A stretch of DNA of 64,000 nucleotides from Alcanivorax profundi (GTDB taxonomy: Bacteria > Pseudomonadota > Gammaproteobacteria > Pseudomonadales > Alcanivoracaceae): positions 826,167 through 890,166 of the forward strand of contig NZ_QYYA01000002.1 of the NCBI RefSeq assembly GCF_003597125.1. The letters run 5' to 3'. The notes beneath the pieces were generated by a model. That model searched no databases, was not told where the DNA came from, and saw only the letters and a program-made list of their open reading frames with translations. How positions within the stretch are numbered: position 1 is the first letter of the stretch; every line of letters starts with the position of its first letter. Below, piece after piece: positions 1 through 9,451 of this stretch. The translations under genes and the position numbers were made by a program.

Positions 1-477
1 CTGTGCCAGCTCTTCGTTGACAGTGATGCTCAACAGGGCACGCCATTGCCACACCATCATGGCAAGAATCACCAATGCACCAGCCCACAGCCCGACCACC
101 TCTTGCCAGCCCACGGCCAGCAGATCACCGAACAGGTAGGCGAACAGGTCTACCTGGATACCGGTTTGCAGGCTGATGGCAATCACCCCCAGTGCCAGGG
201 TGGTATGGGCCACAATCCCGAGCAGGGTATCGCTGGCCAGTTGGCGCTGGTGTTGCAGCGCGGTCAGTGCGGCGGCAAGGCCAAGGCACATGGCCACTAC
301 CCCCACATACAGGCTGATATCCAGTGCCAGTCCGAGGGCGGCGCCCAGCAAGGCTCCGTGGGCCAGGGTGTCACCGAAAAAGGCCATGCGACGCCACACC
401 ACAAATGCGCCCATGGGGCCCGAGACCAGCGCCACGGCCAGCCCTGCCAGCAAAGGAGGGAGCAGCAGTTCAATCAT
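1..477 (-). CDS. znuB: ZnuB, zinc ABC transporter permease (3' end beyond window)
   Basis: Inner-membrane permease of the high-affinity zinc importer, ABC-3 family. About 159 N-terminal residues are visible out of roughly 260; the 3' part lies left of base 1. The protein starts [20 protein letters not shown] and is a run of hydrophobic helices, with the family-typical stretch [18 protein letters not shown] near residues 28-45. The start ATG (477-475) overlaps the znuC stop by 8 bases, so the two genes are translationally coupled. It should pass zinc delivered by ZnuA, powered by ZnuC. Confidence 0.93.
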   Translation of the reverse strand, partial: MIELLLPPLLAGLAVALVSGPMGAFVVWRRMAFFGDTLAHGALLGAALGLALDISLYVGVVAMCLGLAAALTALQHQRQLASDTLLGIVAHTTLALGVIAISLQTGIQVDLFAYLFGDLLAVGWQEVVGLWAGALVILAMMVWQWRALLSITVNEELAQ

Positions 478-1246
478 GGTTGCAGGGGCCTTCATGGTCG
501 TGGTGATGGTGGTGGGCATTGCCATCCAGATCATGATCGTGGTCATGATCGTGGGTGTAGAGCGCCAGGTTCGGCGTGCCGGCAGTGGGGCCAAACAGTT
601 CGTGGTAGGCCGGGTCCCGGCTAACGGTTTCCGGGCTGCCGGAACAGCACACATGGCGTTGCAGGCAGATCACCTCGTCGGTGGCGGCCATCACCAGGTG
701 CAGATCGTGGGAAATCAGCAGGATGGCGCAGCCCAGTTCGTCTCGGACATCCTTGAGCAATCCATAGAGGGCATTCTGGCCGGCCACATCCACGCCCTGA
801 GCCGGTTCGTCCAGGACCAGCAGGTCGGGTTTGCGCAGCAGGGCCCGGGCCAGTAATACCCGCTGCATTTCGCCGCCGGACAGCTTTTGCACCGCACGAC
901 GCCGCAAATGCGCGACCCCGGCCCGTTCCAGGGCGGCACGGCGGGCGGCGGTGGGGCCGCTGGCGCCCAGCCACAGGAAGCGGTCCACGGTGAGTGGCAG
1001 GCTGTCGTCGATATTGAGGTGCTGGGGCATGTAGCCGACCCGCAGGCCGCGCCGGCGCACCACCGTACCCTGATCCGGGGTCACCAAACCCAGTACCAGC
1101 CGTGCCAGAGTGCTCTTGCCTGCCCCATTGGGACCAATCAGTGTGGTGATACGGCCGGGCGCAAGATCCAGGCTCACCTCCGACAGCACCGAGGTGCCAC
1201 CCAGGGTGACCGAGACCGACTCAACCTTGACCAGTGGTTCCGACAT
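470..1246 (-). CDS. znuC: ZnuC, zinc ABC transporter ATP-binding protein
   Basis: Cytoplasmic ATPase of the ZnuABC zinc importer, 258 residues. Seen in order: Walker A GPNGAGKS (about residues 38-45), the ABC signature LSGGEMQR, Walker B LLVLDEP and the H-loop LISHDLH. The C-terminus is a histidine/aspartate tail ([11 protein letters not shown], then HHHHHDHE) that could bind or sense zinc. The start [10 protein letters not shown] is chosen because the longer reading frame upstream has no family similarity and runs through the znuA promoter region. It is divergent from znuA. No zur gene lies in the cluster, unlike the Pseudomonas aeruginosa arrangement. Confidence 0.95.
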   Translation of the reverse strand: MSEPLVKVESVSVTLGGTSVLSEVSLDLAPGRITTLIGPNGAGKSTLARLVLGLVTPDQGTVVRRRGLRVGYMPQHLNIDDSLPLTVDRFLWLGASGPTAARRAALERAGVAHLRRRAVQKLSGGEMQRVLLARALLRKPDLLVLDEPAQGVDVAGQNALYGLLKDVRDELGCAILLISHDLHLVMAATDEVICLQRHVCCSGSPETVSRDPAYHELFGPTAGTPNLALYTHDHDHDHDLDGNAHHHHHDHEGPCNHD

Positions 1247-1272
1247 GAGAAACCCGCCCGAAGAACAAAGGC

Positions 1273-1287
1273 GCAATGATATACTGC
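1273..1287. promoter_or_regulatory. Candidate Zur operator between znuC and znuA
   Basis: An imperfect palindrome GCAATGATATACTGC lies between the divergent znuC and znuA starts; its outer bases are symmetric (GCAnT and AnTGC). Zur sites of gammaproteobacteria are AT-centred palindromes of similar look in front of znu genes. The match is by eye only. Confidence 0.35.
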
Positions 1288-1369
1288 TGCCCTTTCGCCT
1301 GCACGAAGCGGGCGGTAAACAACGGTGTTGGCGGCACTCAGGCAGGGGGCTGACAACAAAGGTCTGAGA

Positions 1370-2263
1370 GTGAATGACGCTATGCGCTGTTTGGGGTTGA
1401 TTGTTCTGCTGCTGTTTGCCGGTCCGGCCTGGAGCCAGACCATCGTGGCCAGTGTGGAGCCGCTGGCCAAGCTGCTGCGCAGCCTGTATGGCCCGGAGGT
1501 GGAGGTAGTCACGCTGTTGCAGGCCAACCAGAACCCGCATCAGCTGGCGCTGTCGCCGCGTCAGGTGATGCAAGTGCGCGACGCGGATTTGCTGGTGTGG
1601 CTGGGCGCTGGAGTGGAGGCGCCGCTGGCGCCACTGGTGGCGCGACGTAACCGGCCGTCAGTGGCGCTACTGGAGCAGCCAACAGTGGAGCGTCGCGAGG
1701 GAGAGCATGCCCATCACGAGCACGGTCATGAGCATGATCACCCTGACCATAGCGATGCGCATCACAATGCCAGCCTGGATCCTCATCTGTGGTTGTCGAT
1801 CAAGAACATGCAGTTGCTGGCGCAGGCGGTGGCCAACGCCATGCCCGGGGGGTTACTGCAGGGGCAGCCAGAGGTGTGGCTGCAACAGGCTGATGCCACC
1901 CGTGTAACACTCCGCCAGCAACTGGCGCCTCATGGGAACACCGACTGGTTGAGCTATCACCATCCGTGGGGGTATTTCAGTGAGACAATGGGGCTGGCTG
2001 AGCCGGTGCAGGTGAGTGTTCAATTGGATGCCGGCCCTGGAAGCCGCCGCTTTGTGGCGCTGGCCGAAGAGATTCGTGACCGTGAACTGCATTGCATGAT
2101 TGTAGAGCCGGAAGCGCGAGTCAACATGCTGGAAAGGCTCTGCCCGGAGTGCCAGGCCGTGGCGCTGGATCCTCTGGGGCGCGATCAGCCGTCGTTACAC
2201 TATCTCCCCTGGCTCAACACCCTGGGGGAGGGTTTTGCGCGTTGCCTGCAAGCGCGAGGCTGA
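1370..2263 (+). CDS. znuA: ZnuA, periplasmic zinc-binding protein
   Basis: Periplasmic solute-binding protein (cluster A-I / SBP_bac_9) that hands zinc to ZnuBC. It has a signal peptide ([19 protein letters not shown]), the early family segment [11 protein letters not shown], ligand histidines in NPHQLALSP and SYHHPWGYF, and a histidine-rich flexible loop ([15 protein letters not shown]) before the DPHLW segment. About 297 residues, normal for the family. The start is either GTG 1370, which has an AAAGG about 7 bases upstream, or ATG 1382, which gives a cleaner signal peptide; GTG is used here. It is divergent from znuCB. Confidence 0.92.
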   Translation: MNDAMRCLGLIVLLLFAGPAWSQTIVASVEPLAKLLRSLYGPEVEVVTLLQANQNPHQLALSPRQVMQVRDADLLVWLGAGVEAPLAPLVARRNRPSVALLEQPTVERREGEHAHHEHGHEHDHPDHSDAHHNASLDPHLWLSIKNMQLLAQAVANAMPGGLLQGQPEVWLQQADATRVTLRQQLAPHGNTDWLSYHHPWGYFSETMGLAEPVQVSVQLDAGPGSRRFVALAEEIRDRELHCMIVEPEARVNMLERLCPECQAVALDPLGRDQPSLHYLPWLNTLGEGFARCLQARG

Positions 2264-2298
2264 AGGGGAGGCTCAGCATCGCGTCGCCGCTAACCGGA

Positions 2299-2664
2299 CT
2301 ATAAATCCCGAATCGGGATCAGTGTGGGTGGCGGTGGAGGCGGCGTCTCACTGGGTGGAGGCGCCACAGGGCGGACCGTTTCTGCCTGACGCTGGCGCAT
2401 TTCCTGCTGCTCATTTTCCAGAAAGCGAGCCTCGTTACTCATGGCGTTAAGTCCCTGGCTCTCGTCGCTGGTATCCAGCTCGACCGGAGATTGCAGGTAG
2501 AGCGACTCCAGCTCATCGCCATTGAGCGGAGTGGCGGGGCCGGACTCACGGGTTTGCGGGGCCTGCTCATCAGGCGGCGCCGTATCCGGCAATTGTTCTG
2601 CGGCCAGGCTCAGGCCCGGTGCCAGCAGTAAGCTTGTTATCAGTTTTTTCATGTCTCGAATCAT
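2299..2664 (-). CDS. Small exported proline-rich protein, unknown function
   Basis: Not a family I recognise. 121 residues starting MIRDMKKLITSLLLAPGLSLA, a signal peptide probably cleaved after LAA. The mature part is acidic and low in complexity, with a glutamine/glutamate-rich helix (about residues 75-95) and a proline run near the C-terminus (PPPSETPPPPPPTLIP). ATG 2664 is preferred because a GGAGG sits 8 bases upstream; the next ATG at 2652 lacks one. It is convergent with znuA and divergent from the cellulase-like gene, so likely monocistronic. Confidence 0.75.
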   Translation of the reverse strand: MIRDMKKLITSLLLAPGLSLAAEQLPDTAPPDEQAPQTRESGPATPLNGDELESLYLQSPVELDTSDESQGLNAMSNEARFLENEQQEMRQRQAETVRPVAPPPSETPPPPPPTLIPIRDL

Positions 2665-2801
2665 AGCTGCCGCCCTCCAAAAGGGGAATGTTTTCCCTGA
2701 GAGGGATGTCAAGGTGGGTCATTTCACCGATAACAGGAACCATAGCCATTGAGGCGGATTCGGAAACCGGTATGCTGGTTCGCTTTCTATGAGGGATACA
2801 C

Positions 2802-3893
2802 ATGGTTCAACCGTTGGCAATGGCATGCTGGGATCTATCCTGGCTGTTGCACCGCGACTTGCGCGACGGTGCCTTTGCCTCGTTGGAGCGTGTGCTCGAC
2901 GACACCCAATTGCGTGGGTTCAATGCCCTGCGTGTGGATCCTTGCCCTCACCTGATTGCTTCGCCGGAAAATGGTATCCATCTGGATCGCTGTGAGTTAA
3001 TCCCCAGTCACGGCCAACCGGTAGAAGTCAAAATCCGACATGCCTTGCAGCAGTTGATGCAATCCACCCATGAACGGGGCATGAAGCTGTGGTTCAGCAG
3101 TCACTTCATCAATGACAGCCGTGCCCGCCGCTCCTTTGTTCGGCGGCCGGCTGATTATGTGGCCGTGTGGAGCGATACGCTCTCGCTGATTCAGGAATGG
3201 GGTTACCTGGATGACGTCGCGGGGGTGGATTTTTGCTATCAGTTTCCGTCGCTGCCGGCGGCCCATGGAGTGACCCGGAGGGTCTTCGGTCGTTCGCCGG
3301 AGCGTGGCTTGCCGTCTCGCTGGTCGCCCACCGCCGCCGAACGGCTGGAGGCCTATCTGCTGGAGGTGCCACGGGCGTTGCATGCGCTGTTCCCCTCGGT
3401 GCCGGTAGGGCTCAGCACTACCTCCGCGCTCAGTGAACAGCTGCGCCAGCTGGACACCAGTGAGCTGGATTTTCTCGATTTCAGCCTGTGGCTCGATGAG
3501 GATCCCCGGTATCGGCTTGCCACTGGCGAGGCCATGCCCATGTCCGGCTTGCTTGGCCGCCTGGCAAGTCCGGTCAAACAGGTATTGCTGGATGCGGCGG
3601 GCACCCACTGGCAGCGGCGCCTGGAAGAGCAGTTGCAGCGCCGTATGGCGTTTACCCGCTTGCGGCGGCTGAGCCCGGTTTTGGGCAATGGTTTTGTGCG
3701 CCAGCCGAGAGGGCTGCGCAGTATGCCGACAGGCTGGGCGGATCTGCATGAAATGATGGTCGTGAATGCCCTGACTCAGGGCGTCGACGCCATGACCCCA
3801 ACCTCGCTGGCCTCTCCGCATTATGATTGGTTGTGGCAGGAGCAGGACTACCTGGCCCACCTGAACCACATGATCCTGGCGGGAGCGCGCTGA
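2802..3893 (+). CDS. Cellulase-like family protein (TIM-barrel glycosidase-like)
   Basis: 363 residues, no signal peptide, probably cytosolic. The opening MVQPLAMACWDLSWLL and alternating strand/helix blocks (FNALRVDPCPHL, MKLWFSSHF, DVAGVDFCYQFP, VPVGLSTTS, LDFLDFSLWLDED) suggest a glycoside-hydrolase-type barrel of the kind annotated as sugar-binding cellulase-like. Acidic residues at strand ends (D47, the D in GVDFCYQ, D-E-D in LWLDEDP) would suit a barrel active site, but the catalytic pair is not certain. It stands alone; the substrate cannot be told from context. Confidence 0.6.
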   Translation: MVQPLAMACWDLSWLLHRDLRDGAFASLERVLDDTQLRGFNALRVDPCPHLIASPENGIHLDRCELIPSHGQPVEVKIRHALQQLMQSTHERGMKLWFSSHFINDSRARRSFVRRPADYVAVWSDTLSLIQEWGYLDDVAGVDFCYQFPSLPAAHGVTRRVFGRSPERGLPSRWSPTAAERLEAYLLEVPRALHALFPSVPVGLSTTSALSEQLRQLDTSELDFLDFSLWLDEDPRYRLATGEAMPMSGLLGRLASPVKQVLLDAAGTHWQRRLEEQLQRRMAFTRLRRLSPVLGNGFVRQPRGLRSMPTGWADLHEMMVVNALTQGVDAMTPTSLASPHYDWLWQEQDYLAHLNHMILAGAR

Positions 3894-3977
3894 CCGGACC
3901 CGGCAGTAGAGCCTGCGGCAGGGATGGATTGTTGCAGTTATGCACCTGCCAGTGTGGCGCCTTCGAAGAAGGCGGAT

Positions 3978-4895
3978 TCATTCGAGATCTTGCGTCCGCC
4001 AGGCAAAAATCCGGGCAAATTCTGCGGGATCCTTACTGCCCTGCCCTTCGCTTTGTTGTGCCACCGGTCCGGCCAGTCGAGACAACCAGAAACGCAGTGC
4101 GGCTACAGGTAGCGCCAGTGCCAGGCGAGCGTTATCGATCACTCCCCCCTGTTGTTGGTACGCCTTCAGTAACGCCTCTTCCCGCAGAGGTACCGGCTTG
4201 CCTTCCTCATTCACACACCAGTCGTTAAGGGTCACGGCGAGGTCGTATTCCGGGTGATCCAGGCAGGCGTTGTAGAAATCCAGCAGCGCACTGATGCGGC
4301 CGTCTTGCCAGAGCAGGTTGTCACGGAAAAGGTCGCCATGGATCAAGGTATTGCCGGTAGCGGTTGACTGCCAGGCGTCCAGCAGGGCGCGGGCGATGGG
4401 CTGTTGGGCGGCGGGTAGCTTGTCCAGCTGGGCCTGTAGTGACGCCAGCCGCTGGCGTTCAGCCGGGAGCGGCATCAGGGCGCGGGTGTCGCACTGATGG
4501 AGTCGTGCCAGCAGGGCACCAACCTGGCCGCAGCGCAGCTCATCCACGGAAAAATCATGGTCGCCCGGCAGGCGTGGCATCAGAACTGCAGGTTTGTTCG
4601 CGACCGTAATTTGCCAGCGGTTATGGGCATCCCGCAATGGGCCGGGTACGGGTAGCTGTGGGTCAGTGGCGAGTTCCGCCAACAAATGCAGGTAGGGTTG
4701 CACTGCATTGCGGTCCAGGTTTTCGAACACGGTAAGCACCAGGCCTGCTGATCGCCCCTGTGAATCTGTGGCATCAATCAGGAAGGTGCTGTTTTCAATG
4801 CCGTGGCTGGCGCCACGGAAATTCACCAGCGAATAACCAAATGCTGCCAGCACTCGGGCCATCTCTGTTGGGGGAAGTGGTGTGTAGACAGACAT
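3978..4895 (-). CDS. thrB: Homoserine kinase type II (ThrB)
   Basis: Phosphorylates homoserine in threonine synthesis. 305 residues of the aminoglycoside/choline kinase fold rather than the GHMP fold. Visible motifs are the catalytic loop HGDLFRDNLL (about residue 190) followed by the metal-binding LLDFYNA. The start MSVYTPLPPTEMARVL is typical of the Pseudomonas-type enzyme. In P. aeruginosa thrB lies between polA and the znu genes; here it keeps the znu side while polA is at the far right of the window. Confidence 0.9.
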   Translation of the reverse strand: MSVYTPLPPTEMARVLAAFGYSLVNFRGASHGIENSTFLIDATDSQGRSAGLVLTVFENLDRNAVQPYLHLLAELATDPQLPVPGPLRDAHNRWQITVANKPAVLMPRLPGDHDFSVDELRCGQVGALLARLHQCDTRALMPLPAERQRLASLQAQLDKLPAAQQPIARALLDAWQSTATGNTLIHGDLFRDNLLWQDGRISALLDFYNACLDHPEYDLAVTLNDWCVNEEGKPVPLREEALLKAYQQQGGVIDNARLALALPVAALRFWLSRLAGPVAQQSEGQGSKDPAEFARIFAWRTQDLE

Positions 4896-5015
4896 GAGGA
4901 GCTTCCTGGTGCGGCGGCTGAGGGGCTTCCCGGCCGATGGACAAAGACTCAGCCTGCTGGCGGTGGTATAACAGGCAGCCGAGACTCAAAGAATAACAAA
5001 AAAGGATGACTTTCC

Positions 5016-5636
5016 ATGCGTTACTGGATGCTTTTCGGTTTGCTCATCAGCCCCGCCCTATGGGCGGCCGAAGCGGCTGGGCGTGACTCTGCCTCCCGGG
5101 TTGCCCACTTTCAGGATGCCCGCTATGGGTACGCTGCTGCAAACCTGATGCACTTCAATCTGGATTACGACCGTTACGAAACGACGCCCTCCGGCCTTGC
5201 CCTGCGTCTGGGGGGTATGGTGGATGAGAACTGGGGGGTTGAGTTGCGTTTGGGGGCTGGCCCTTCCCCGGATACCCGGCGCTCGGAAACCAGTCGCAGC
5301 AAGGTTGACTACAGCGTGGATCACGTCGCCGCGCTGCTGGCGACCGGCAAGTGGTCGTTCGCTGCCCCGGTCGCCAAACAGCATCTGGACAGTGTCTTTC
5401 TGCAAGGGTTTGCGGGCATTGCTGATGTGAAGGTCAAGACCGAAGCGCATCGTTGCAATGCGGCGGGTTGTCGTCGCGATGTGGATCGCAATGATGACAC
5501 CAGTCTGGCTTTCGGTGCTGCCATTGGGGTGCGCACGGCCTGGAATATCGGTCTTAGCCTGCAGTACATGCAATACGTAGACAAGGAATACATCACCGTG
5601 ACCGGGATCGAGGGCGGCCTGGAGTGGTATTTCTGA
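5016..5636 (+). CDS. Outer-membrane beta-barrel protein
   Basis: 206 residues with a signal peptide (MRYWMLFGLLISPALWA), then alternating amphipathic strands and a C-terminal strand ending in WYF, the usual signal for outer-membrane insertion. It resembles small OmpW/OmpX-like or porin-family barrels (8 strands). One extracellular-type loop carries two cysteines (HRCNAAGCRRD, about residue 147) that could form a disulfide. Monocistronic by spacing. Function unknown. Confidence 0.8.
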   Translation: MRYWMLFGLLISPALWAAEAAGRDSASRVAHFQDARYGYAAANLMHFNLDYDRYETTPSGLALRLGGMVDENWGVELRLGAGPSPDTRRSETSRSKVDYSVDHVAALLATGKWSFAAPVAKQHLDSVFLQGFAGIADVKVKTEAHRCNAAGCRRDVDRNDDTSLAFGAAIGVRTAWNIGLSLQYMQYVDKEYITVTGIEGGLEWYF

Positions 5637-5718
5637 TACACTCGCGCACATTCTGTTTCCGGCACGCAGCACGCTCGCCGGCAAACGCGATTGCAGATCC
5701 CATAGTCAAGGAGTCCCG

Positions 5719-6747
5719 ATGAGCTCAGTCGCTCTGGAACGTGTTGCGCTGAAATCCCTGATGATGTTGCCGCGACCGGTGCTGTCCCGACTTGCCGCGG
5801 GAATGGAAACCCGGGCCAGGGATCATCTCGATCCGCACGTCCGTTTTCTGCTTGCGTTGAGTGCTGCCAAGCCGGCACTCAACAGTGTCCCGGTGGCGCA
5901 AGCGCGCCAGCTCTATCGTGACATGATTGCCCTGCTGGACGTGCCTGAGCGTCCCATGCCGGTAGTGGTGGATCACCAGGTGCCGGTGGCAACAGACACC
6001 GCGGTTCTGGTGCGACGTTATCGCCCCGAGAATGCTCCGCGGCTGGCTCCGGCAATCCTGTTTTTTCATGGCGGGGGATTTACCGTAGGCGGTGTCGATG
6101 AGTATGACCGTGTTTGTCGCTACATTGCCGAACGCACCAATGCCGTCGTATTGAGTGTGGACTACCCCCTTGCCCCTGAGCATCCCTCGCCGGCCGGTGC
6201 CGATCAGAGCCTGGCGGTGTGGCGATGGCTGCTGGACAACACCGCGGCGTTGGGGCTGGATTCCACGCGCCTTGCGGTCATGGGTGACAGTGCTGGCGGA
6301 AACCTGGCTGCCGTGGTCTGTCAGCAGGCGGCCCTGGCCGGGGTGCCGGTGCCGGCCTTGCAAGTGCTGGTGTATCCCACTACCGATGGGGCTCTGGCGC
6401 ATCCCTCGATTCAGAATCTGGGGCAGGGTTTTGGTCTGGACCTGCCGTTGCTCACCTGGTTCCGCAGCCATTTTATTCAGGATGACGCACTGGTCGAGGA
6501 TTATCGCGTATCCCCCCTGCGTAACCCTGATCTGGTCGGTCAGCCACCAGCGGTGCTGGTGACCGCCACCGACCCGCTGCGCGATGAAGGGTTGGCCTAC
6601 GGGGAAAAACTGCGTGAGGCCGGGGTGTCCGTCAGCAGTCTGGATTTCCCGAGGCTGGTCCACGGTTTTTTCACCATGGGTGGCGTGATTCCCGCGGCAA
6701 AAGCGGCCCTGGATGCGATCTGCGACGCGACGGCAAATCACTTCTAG
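5719..6747 (+). CDS. Alpha/beta hydrolase, hormone-sensitive lipase family esterase
   Basis: 342-residue esterase of family IV (HSL-like). The oxyanion-hole motif HGGGF is at residues 117-121, the nucleophile in GDSAGG is S191, the acid is D285 (in TDPLRDEG) and the base is H315 (in VHGFF). All triad parts are intact. No signal peptide, so probably cytosolic. An AAGGAG lies upstream of the ATG. It likely acts on short or medium-chain acyl esters. Confidence 0.92.
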   Translation: MSSVALERVALKSLMMLPRPVLSRLAAGMETRARDHLDPHVRFLLALSAAKPALNSVPVAQARQLYRDMIALLDVPERPMPVVVDHQVPVATDTAVLVRRYRPENAPRLAPAILFFHGGGFTVGGVDEYDRVCRYIAERTNAVVLSVDYPLAPEHPSPAGADQSLAVWRWLLDNTAALGLDSTRLAVMGDSAGGNLAAVVCQQAALAGVPVPALQVLVYPTTDGALAHPSIQNLGQGFGLDLPLLTWFRSHFIQDDALVEDYRVSPLRNPDLVGQPPAVLVTATDPLRDEGLAYGEKLREAGVSVSSLDFPRLVHGFFTMGGVIPAAKAALDAICDATANHF

Positions 6748-6845
6748 CTACGAGCTGCGAAAACCAGACATCGCAAGCCTGAAGATTTTGCCTTTTTCTA
6801 CTCGTAACTCGAGACTCGGCTTTTCCTCAAAGCTCGCAGCTGCTG

Positions 6846-7619
6846 TTAAAATTCCCCCACAAACTGATTATAAAACTGCCGTGCAGTGCGCCCTGAGCGC
6901 ACACCCTTTTCAATGGAAAAGCGCCGCGCACGAATGTGGAGTTGTTCGCGGTCTGCAACCTCACCGAACAGGTGATCCACAATTTCGAAAAATTGTGGCT
7001 CGCTGATGGGATAAAAACTCAGTCCCAGCCCAAAACGGTCCGCCAGGGAAATCTTTTCTTCCACGGCATCACCGTGGTGTATTTCCCGCCCTACCACCTG
7101 TGATTGCGCATTGTCTTTCATGTATTCAGGTAGTAGATGTCGGCGGTTGCTGGTGGCGTAAATGCGCACATTTTCCGGTGGCAGTTCCAGCGATCCTTCC
7201 AGCACGCTTTTCAAATGCTTGTATTGGTTTTCGCCGTCTTCGAACGACAGGTCGTCGCAATAAATGATGAACCGTTGGCTTCGATCGCGAATGTCATCGA
7301 CGATCTCCGGCAAGTCGTGCAGGTCATCCTTGTCCACCTCGATCACGCGCAGACCACGAGGGGCATACGCATTGAGCAGGGCCTTGACGATGGACGACTT
7401 GCCGGTGCCGCGGCTGCCCCACAGCAACACATGGTTGCAGGGTTGGCCGGCCAGAAAACGCTCCGTGTTCTGGATGATCTTTCGCTTTTGTTCGTCGATG
7501 CCGAGCAGATCATCCAGTCGTACCGGGTCGGGATGTTGCACCGGGCGCAGTGACGCGGTGCGACCGCGCCAGATGGCCGCAGGCAGGGTGCGCCAGTCGA
7601 GAGGTGAGGAGGCGTTCAT
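6846..7619 (-). CDS. AAA-type ATP-binding protein, DUF815 family
   Basis: 257 residues. Walker A GSRGTGKSS (about residue 67), Walker B IYCDDLSF (about residue 120) and the sensor-like ATSNRRHLLPE are clear. The family is widely conserved in proteobacteria, with its physiological role still unclear. Transcribed toward the esterase gene. The C-terminal segment SGRTARQFYNQFVGEF is also family-typical, so the protein is complete. Confidence 0.9.
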   Translation of the reverse strand: MNASSPLDWRTLPAAIWRGRTASLRPVQHPDPVRLDDLLGIDEQKRKIIQNTERFLAGQPCNHVLLWGSRGTGKSSIVKALLNAYAPRGLRVIEVDKDDLHDLPEIVDDIRDRSQRFIIYCDDLSFEDGENQYKHLKSVLEGSLELPPENVRIYATSNRRHLLPEYMKDNAQSQVVGREIHHGDAVEEKISLADRFGLGLSFYPISEPQFFEIVDHLFGEVADREQLHIRARRFSIEKGVRSGRTARQFYNQFVGEF

Positions 7620-7741
7620 GAAAACTCCACAACGGATAGAAAGGGAAAAATAGTCGAGAAATCCGGTTCATCATACATGCGTCCGTCGTCAGCTTTGACT
7701 ATGCTTGGGGCAGAACGCTCATGAATTCAGGAGATGCTTTG

Positions 7742-8050
7742 ATGAAAGCTGCTGCACTGGCCTTGCCTGCCCTTGTGTTGTTGATGGCGGGCTGTACCCA
7801 CAAATACGATACGGATTACCCCATGGGGCTGCCCTCCGATACGGAAAGCTGTCCGGAAGATCCGCCGCAGCAGTGCACCCAGGATTACCGTCCGGCCTAT
7901 GGCTATGATGAAAACGGCGGCATTCTGGGGGAGTTTGGCAACGCCTGCATGGCTTGCGGTCAGAACGCGGTGAAATACACCTCGCCGAAACAGAACCCGG
8001 AAATGCCGCGTCCGGCGCCGCAACAGAACCCGCCCGCCAGCGCCCAGTAA
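7742..8050 (+). CDS. Small lipoprotein with Kazal-like cysteine motif
   Basis: 102 residues. Lipobox LMAGC gives a lipidated Cys18. The mature part is proline-rich with a core CTQDYRPAYGYDE ... NACMAC that resembles a Kazal inhibitor domain in which the Cys of the usual PVCG is replaced by Tyr. ATG 7742 is chosen over the in-frame ATG 7721 because AGGAGA lies about 8 bases upstream. The stop is 12 bases before the DUF2868 gene, so they may be co-transcribed. Confidence 0.75.
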   Translation: MKAAALALPALVLLMAGCTHKYDTDYPMGLPSDTESCPEDPPQQCTQDYRPAYGYDENGGILGEFGNACMACGQNAVKYTSPKQNPEMPRPAPQQNPPASAQ

Positions 8051-8062
8051 GCGGGGGAGCGA

Positions 8063-9451
8063 TTGAGCCGAGCCCTGACCCGGTTGCTGGATTTTGATGA
8101 CCAGTACCGGCGTGATCAGAAACAGGATCAGGCGTTTCTGCACCGTCGTGACCGACGCTTTGCCCAGCAGCAACAGGAGCAGGGCAAGCCTCTCTCGGTG
8201 CCGGCCTGGTTGCAGGCCCTCCATGCGCTCAATGACCAGCGCCGTGATTCGGGCCCCGATGTGCGCCTGCGTCGCTGGCGGCAGGCCCGTTGGGTGTTTG
8301 CTGGTCTTGGCGCGGTGCTAGGGGCCGCCTTCATGCTGGGATTGCTGGTGTACGACGGTGGCCGTCAGATCAACCTGACCCTGCTGATGGCGCTGGTCGC
8401 CCTGCAATGCCTGCTGGCGGTGCTGACCAGTGTGCAGGCCTGGCTGGGCTGGCAACCCTGGCGCGGCCTGTTCGGTGCCCAGGCGGATGACGACCCGCTG
8501 GCCTCGCTGCGCCCTGCCCTGTCTGCCCGTATCGCCCATACCGGTGGGCTGCTGTTTGCTATCAGTGGTTTGCTGGCCTTGCTGGTCATGGTGGTGGTAC
8601 AGGATCTGGCCTTTGGCTGGAGTACTACCTTGCAGACCTCTGCCGAGGGCTATCACGCTCTGGTCAGTCTGTTGGCCCAACCCTGGCAGACGCTATGGCC
8701 AGAGGCTGTGCCGAGCCAGGCGCTGGTTTCCGCCTCCCAGTTTTACCGTCTCAACAGCGAGGGGGCTGTCAGTGATCCCGCCTTGTTGGGCACCTGGTGG
8801 CCCTTTGTGTTGATGCTGTGGCTCAGCTACGTGCTGCTGCCTCGACTGGTGTTATTGGTGCTGGCGGGTCTGCAGGTGCGTTGGCAGGCCCGACGGGCAC
8901 TGGCCCGGCACCCGGGCTATGCCCCCCTGCTGTACCGGTTCGAGACTCCGTGGGTGGAAACCCGCGGTGAAGAAGAGGCGCCGAGGGCCCCGGCAGAGGC
9001 CACCGTGGCCCTGTCGCCCTTGCCTGCCAGTAGCACCCTGATTCACTGGGCCGGTGCCGGCATGCGCTCAGGTGCCGTGGTAGGTGCCCTGAGTCGTGGG
9101 CCGGGCCCCCGGCAATTACGGGCCGGAGGCAACAGCACGCTCGAGCAGGATGCAGAGGCCCTGCGTGAGGCGGGCCAACGCCGGGAGCCGGTGATTCTGG
9201 TGGCGCGGGGCTGGGAGCCGCCCACGGGTGAACTCAGTGATTTCATTATGGATGCCCGCGAGCAGTGGCCTGCAGGCACCCTGCTGGCATTGGTGCCGCT
9301 GGCTGATGAAGAGGGGGCGGCGTTGACCGACCGCGGCTTGCAGGCCCAATGGCAACGGTTTGTGGAACGCCAGCAGGACTCCCATCTCCTGCTCTGTGCC
9401 CCTGAGGCCCAATCCGACAATACTCCGGTTGATGCAGACCATGGACGCTAA
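8063..9451 (+). CDS. DUF2868 multipass membrane protein
   Basis: 462 residues with a charged N-terminus (RRDQKQDQAFLHRRDRRF), then about four hydrophobic segments (around residues 78-98, 112-130, 160-185 and 245-270) and a soluble C-terminal half. It starts at TTG (8063) behind a GGGGGAG. The reading frame overlaps the DUF3482 GTPase gene downstream; the two families are commonly adjacent in Pseudomonas relatives and presumably form one membrane complex. Confidence 0.85.
   Translation: MSRALTRLLDFDDQYRRDQKQDQAFLHRRDRRFAQQQQEQGKPLSVPAWLQALHALNDQRRDSGPDVRLRRWRQARWVFAGLGAVLGAAFMLGLLVYDGGRQINLTLLMALVALQCLLAVLTSVQAWLGWQPWRGLFGAQADDDPLASLRPALSARIAHTGGLLFAISGLLALLVMVVVQDLAFGWSTTLQTSAEGYHALVSLLAQPWQTLWPEAVPSQALVSASQFYRLNSEGAVSDPALLGTWWPFVLMLWLSYVLLPRLVLLVLAGLQVRWQARRALARHPGYAPLLYRFETPWVETRGEEEAPRAPAEATVALSPLPASSTLIHWAGAGMRSGAVVGALSRGPGPRQLRAGGNSTLEQDAEALREAGQRREPVILVARGWEPPTGELSDFIMDAREQWPAGTLLALVPLADEEGAALTDRGLQAQWQRFVERQQDSHLLLCAPEAQSDNTPVDADHGR

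Noticed and set aside
176-856. A 226-residue plus-strand frame opposite znuB/znuC
   Set aside because: Antisense shadow of two clearly recognisable genes; no motif of its own.
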